From CAYRUP01 sp964578975 (GTDB taxonomy: Bacteria; Pseudomonadota; Gammaproteobacteria; DSM-16500): DNA of 6,635 nt. Where the stretch lies: contig CAZOFA010000094.1 in NCBI GenBank assembly GCA_964578975.1, forward strand, positions 1 to 6,635, written 5' to 3'. The notes under the pieces are model-generated. The model saw only the letters and a list, made by a program, of their open reading frames with translations, searched no databases and was not told the DNA's origin. Position numbers and translations under genes: made by a program. Numbering within the stretch: position 1 is the first letter of the stretch; each line of letters opens with the position of its first letter. Shown here one piece after another: positions 6,210 through 6,635 of this stretch.

Positions 6210-6515
6210 ATGAATAGAGCAGAGCTTATCGAACTTATTGCAGAAAAAGCAGAGGTAACTAAGGCTGCTGCAGAGCGCGCATTAGGTGCCATGATTGAGG
6301 CAATCACTTCTTCTTTAAAAAGAGATGAGCCGGTCGTATTAGTGAATTTCGGAACATTTGTCATCAGACAACGTGCTGCAAGAAAAGGTCGTAACCCACA
6401 AACAGGCCAAGAAATTAAGATCAAAGCGGCTAAAGTGGTTGGATTCAAAGCAGGTAAAGCATTGAAAGATGCAGTGAAGGAAAAAGAAAAAGAAAAAGAA
6501 ACAGAAAGAGAATAA
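6210..6515 (+). CDS. hupB: DNA-binding protein HU-beta
   Basis: HU is a small histone-like dimer that bends and compacts nucleoid DNA. Residues 1 to about 90 match the HU family: an N-terminal helix pair (MNRAELIELIAEKAEVTKAAAERAL), the core VNFGTFVIRQRAARKGRNPQTGQEI with the DNA-intercalating proline at P63, and the closing helix FKAGKALKDAV. The usual length is 90-92 residues. This one has 101, because a highly charged tail, KEKEKEKETERE (90-101), is encoded by GAAAAA-type hexamers. The start has AGAGG at 6201-6205, only 4 nt upstream. The HU-beta (hupB) call, rather than hupA, rests on the position directly after lon. IHF is unlikely given the sequence and the lon context. A strong promoter lies upstream, and no clear terminator lies between this gene and the following tRNA. 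The GC-poor tail looks like a recent repeat expansion, which is an inference. Confidence 0.95.
   Translation: MNRAELIELIAEKAEVTKAAAERALGAMIEAITSSLKRDEPVVLVNFGTFVIRQRAARKGRNPQTGQEIKIKAAKVVGFKAGKALKDAVKEKEKEKETERE
6480..6497 (+). repeat. Hexanucleotide microsatellite (GAAAAA)x3 in the 3' end of hupB
   Basis: Three perfect GAAAAA units are followed by the degenerate units GAAACA and GAAAGA and then GAA (to 6512). The unit is two codons (Glu-Lys), so gain or loss of a unit would lengthen or shorten the charged tail of HU without shifting the frame. The A-runs are only 5 nt, so slippage could also cause frameshifts at a low rate. Confidence 0.8.
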
Positions 6516-6584
6516 AGGTTCTGAAAGTTATTTCAGTTAGAATTCCTGAACTCTTTAGTTAATACCGGTGGTTTCCGCTGACTT

Positions 6585-6635
6585 GGGTGCTTAGCTCAGC
6601 TGGTAGAGCATCGCCCTTACAAGGCGAGGGTCGGG
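6585..6635 (+). tRNA. tRNA-Val (anticodon UAC), 3' part beyond the window
   Basis: The 5' acceptor strand GGGTGCT (6585-6591) is followed by TA and a D-arm with stem GCTC/GAGC (6594-6597 and 6606-6609). The anticodon stem TCGCC/GGCGA (6611-6615 and 6623-6627) closes the loop CTTACAA, giving anticodon TAC at 6618-6620, which reads valine GUA codons and, with wobble modification, other GUN codons. The variable loop GGGTC and the first three T-stem bases are present, and then the window ends. The sequence closely resembles E. coli tRNA-Val(UAC). A tRNA-Val after lon-hupB, often followed by tRNA-Asp and ppiD, is a familiar gammaproteobacterial order; the last two are not visible here. Confidence 0.95.

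Noticed and set aside
6191..6255. Near-direct repeat: AGAAAAAAGCAGAGG (6191-6205) and AGAAAAAGCAGAGG (6242-6255)
   Set aside because: The two copies differ by one A in a purine-rich context. One serves as the hupB ribosome binding site and the other encodes conserved HU residues, so this is probably coincidence.
6521..6560. Terminator after hupB, from CTGAAA (6521-6526) pairing with TTTCAG (6531-6536) and other small stems
   Set aside because: The stems are short and AT-rich, compete with one another, and have no T-tract. hupB transcripts may run into the tRNA, or end by another mechanism.

Overview
This window carries a conserved bacterial protein-quality-control locus on the + strand, in the order tig - clpP - clpX - lon - hupB - tRNA-Val(UAC). 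The last gene is cut by the window end. All five proteins are full length, with intact reading frames and the expected catalytic and binding residues. The host is almost certainly a gammaproteobacterium: gene order and Lon, ClpX and trigger factor sequences match that class closely. The AT-rich composition, a His-rich stretch in trigger factor and a basic C-terminal extension on Lon make me lean towards the Legionella/Coxiella branch. That placement is an inference and no search was run.

Layout. Bases 1-216 are non-coding and hold a GC-rich nested inverted repeat (19-104), a TATAAT box (139-144) and a U-tract hairpin (about 152-188) in front of tig. tig and clpP are separated by only 6 nt and are almost certainly co-transcribed. 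The 81-nt clpP-clpX gap contains a close match to a sigma-32 heat-shock promoter (2171-2198). The 80-nt clpX-lon gap holds a possible sigma-70 promoter, a small hairpin and a strong ribosome binding site. The 183-nt lon-hupB gap holds the best sigma-70 promoter of the window (TTGACA-18-TATAAA) and a leader of about 118 nt with a composite stem-loop. After hupB, 69 nt lead into tRNA-Val.

How the genes work together. Trigger factor meets nascent chains at the ribosome exit. ClpX unfolds tagged or damaged proteins and feeds them into the ClpP barrel. Lon is a second, single-chain ATP-dependent protease. HU-beta compacts DNA and is a known Lon substrate in E. coli. No convincing terminator lies between tig and hupB, so long read-through transcripts with internal promoters are likely.

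I did not find an undescribed system here. The points worth a second look are the inverted repeat, the likely heat-shock promoter of clpX, the His cluster in trigger factor, the basic tail of Lon, and a GAAAAA microsatellite that encodes a Lys/Glu tail on HU.
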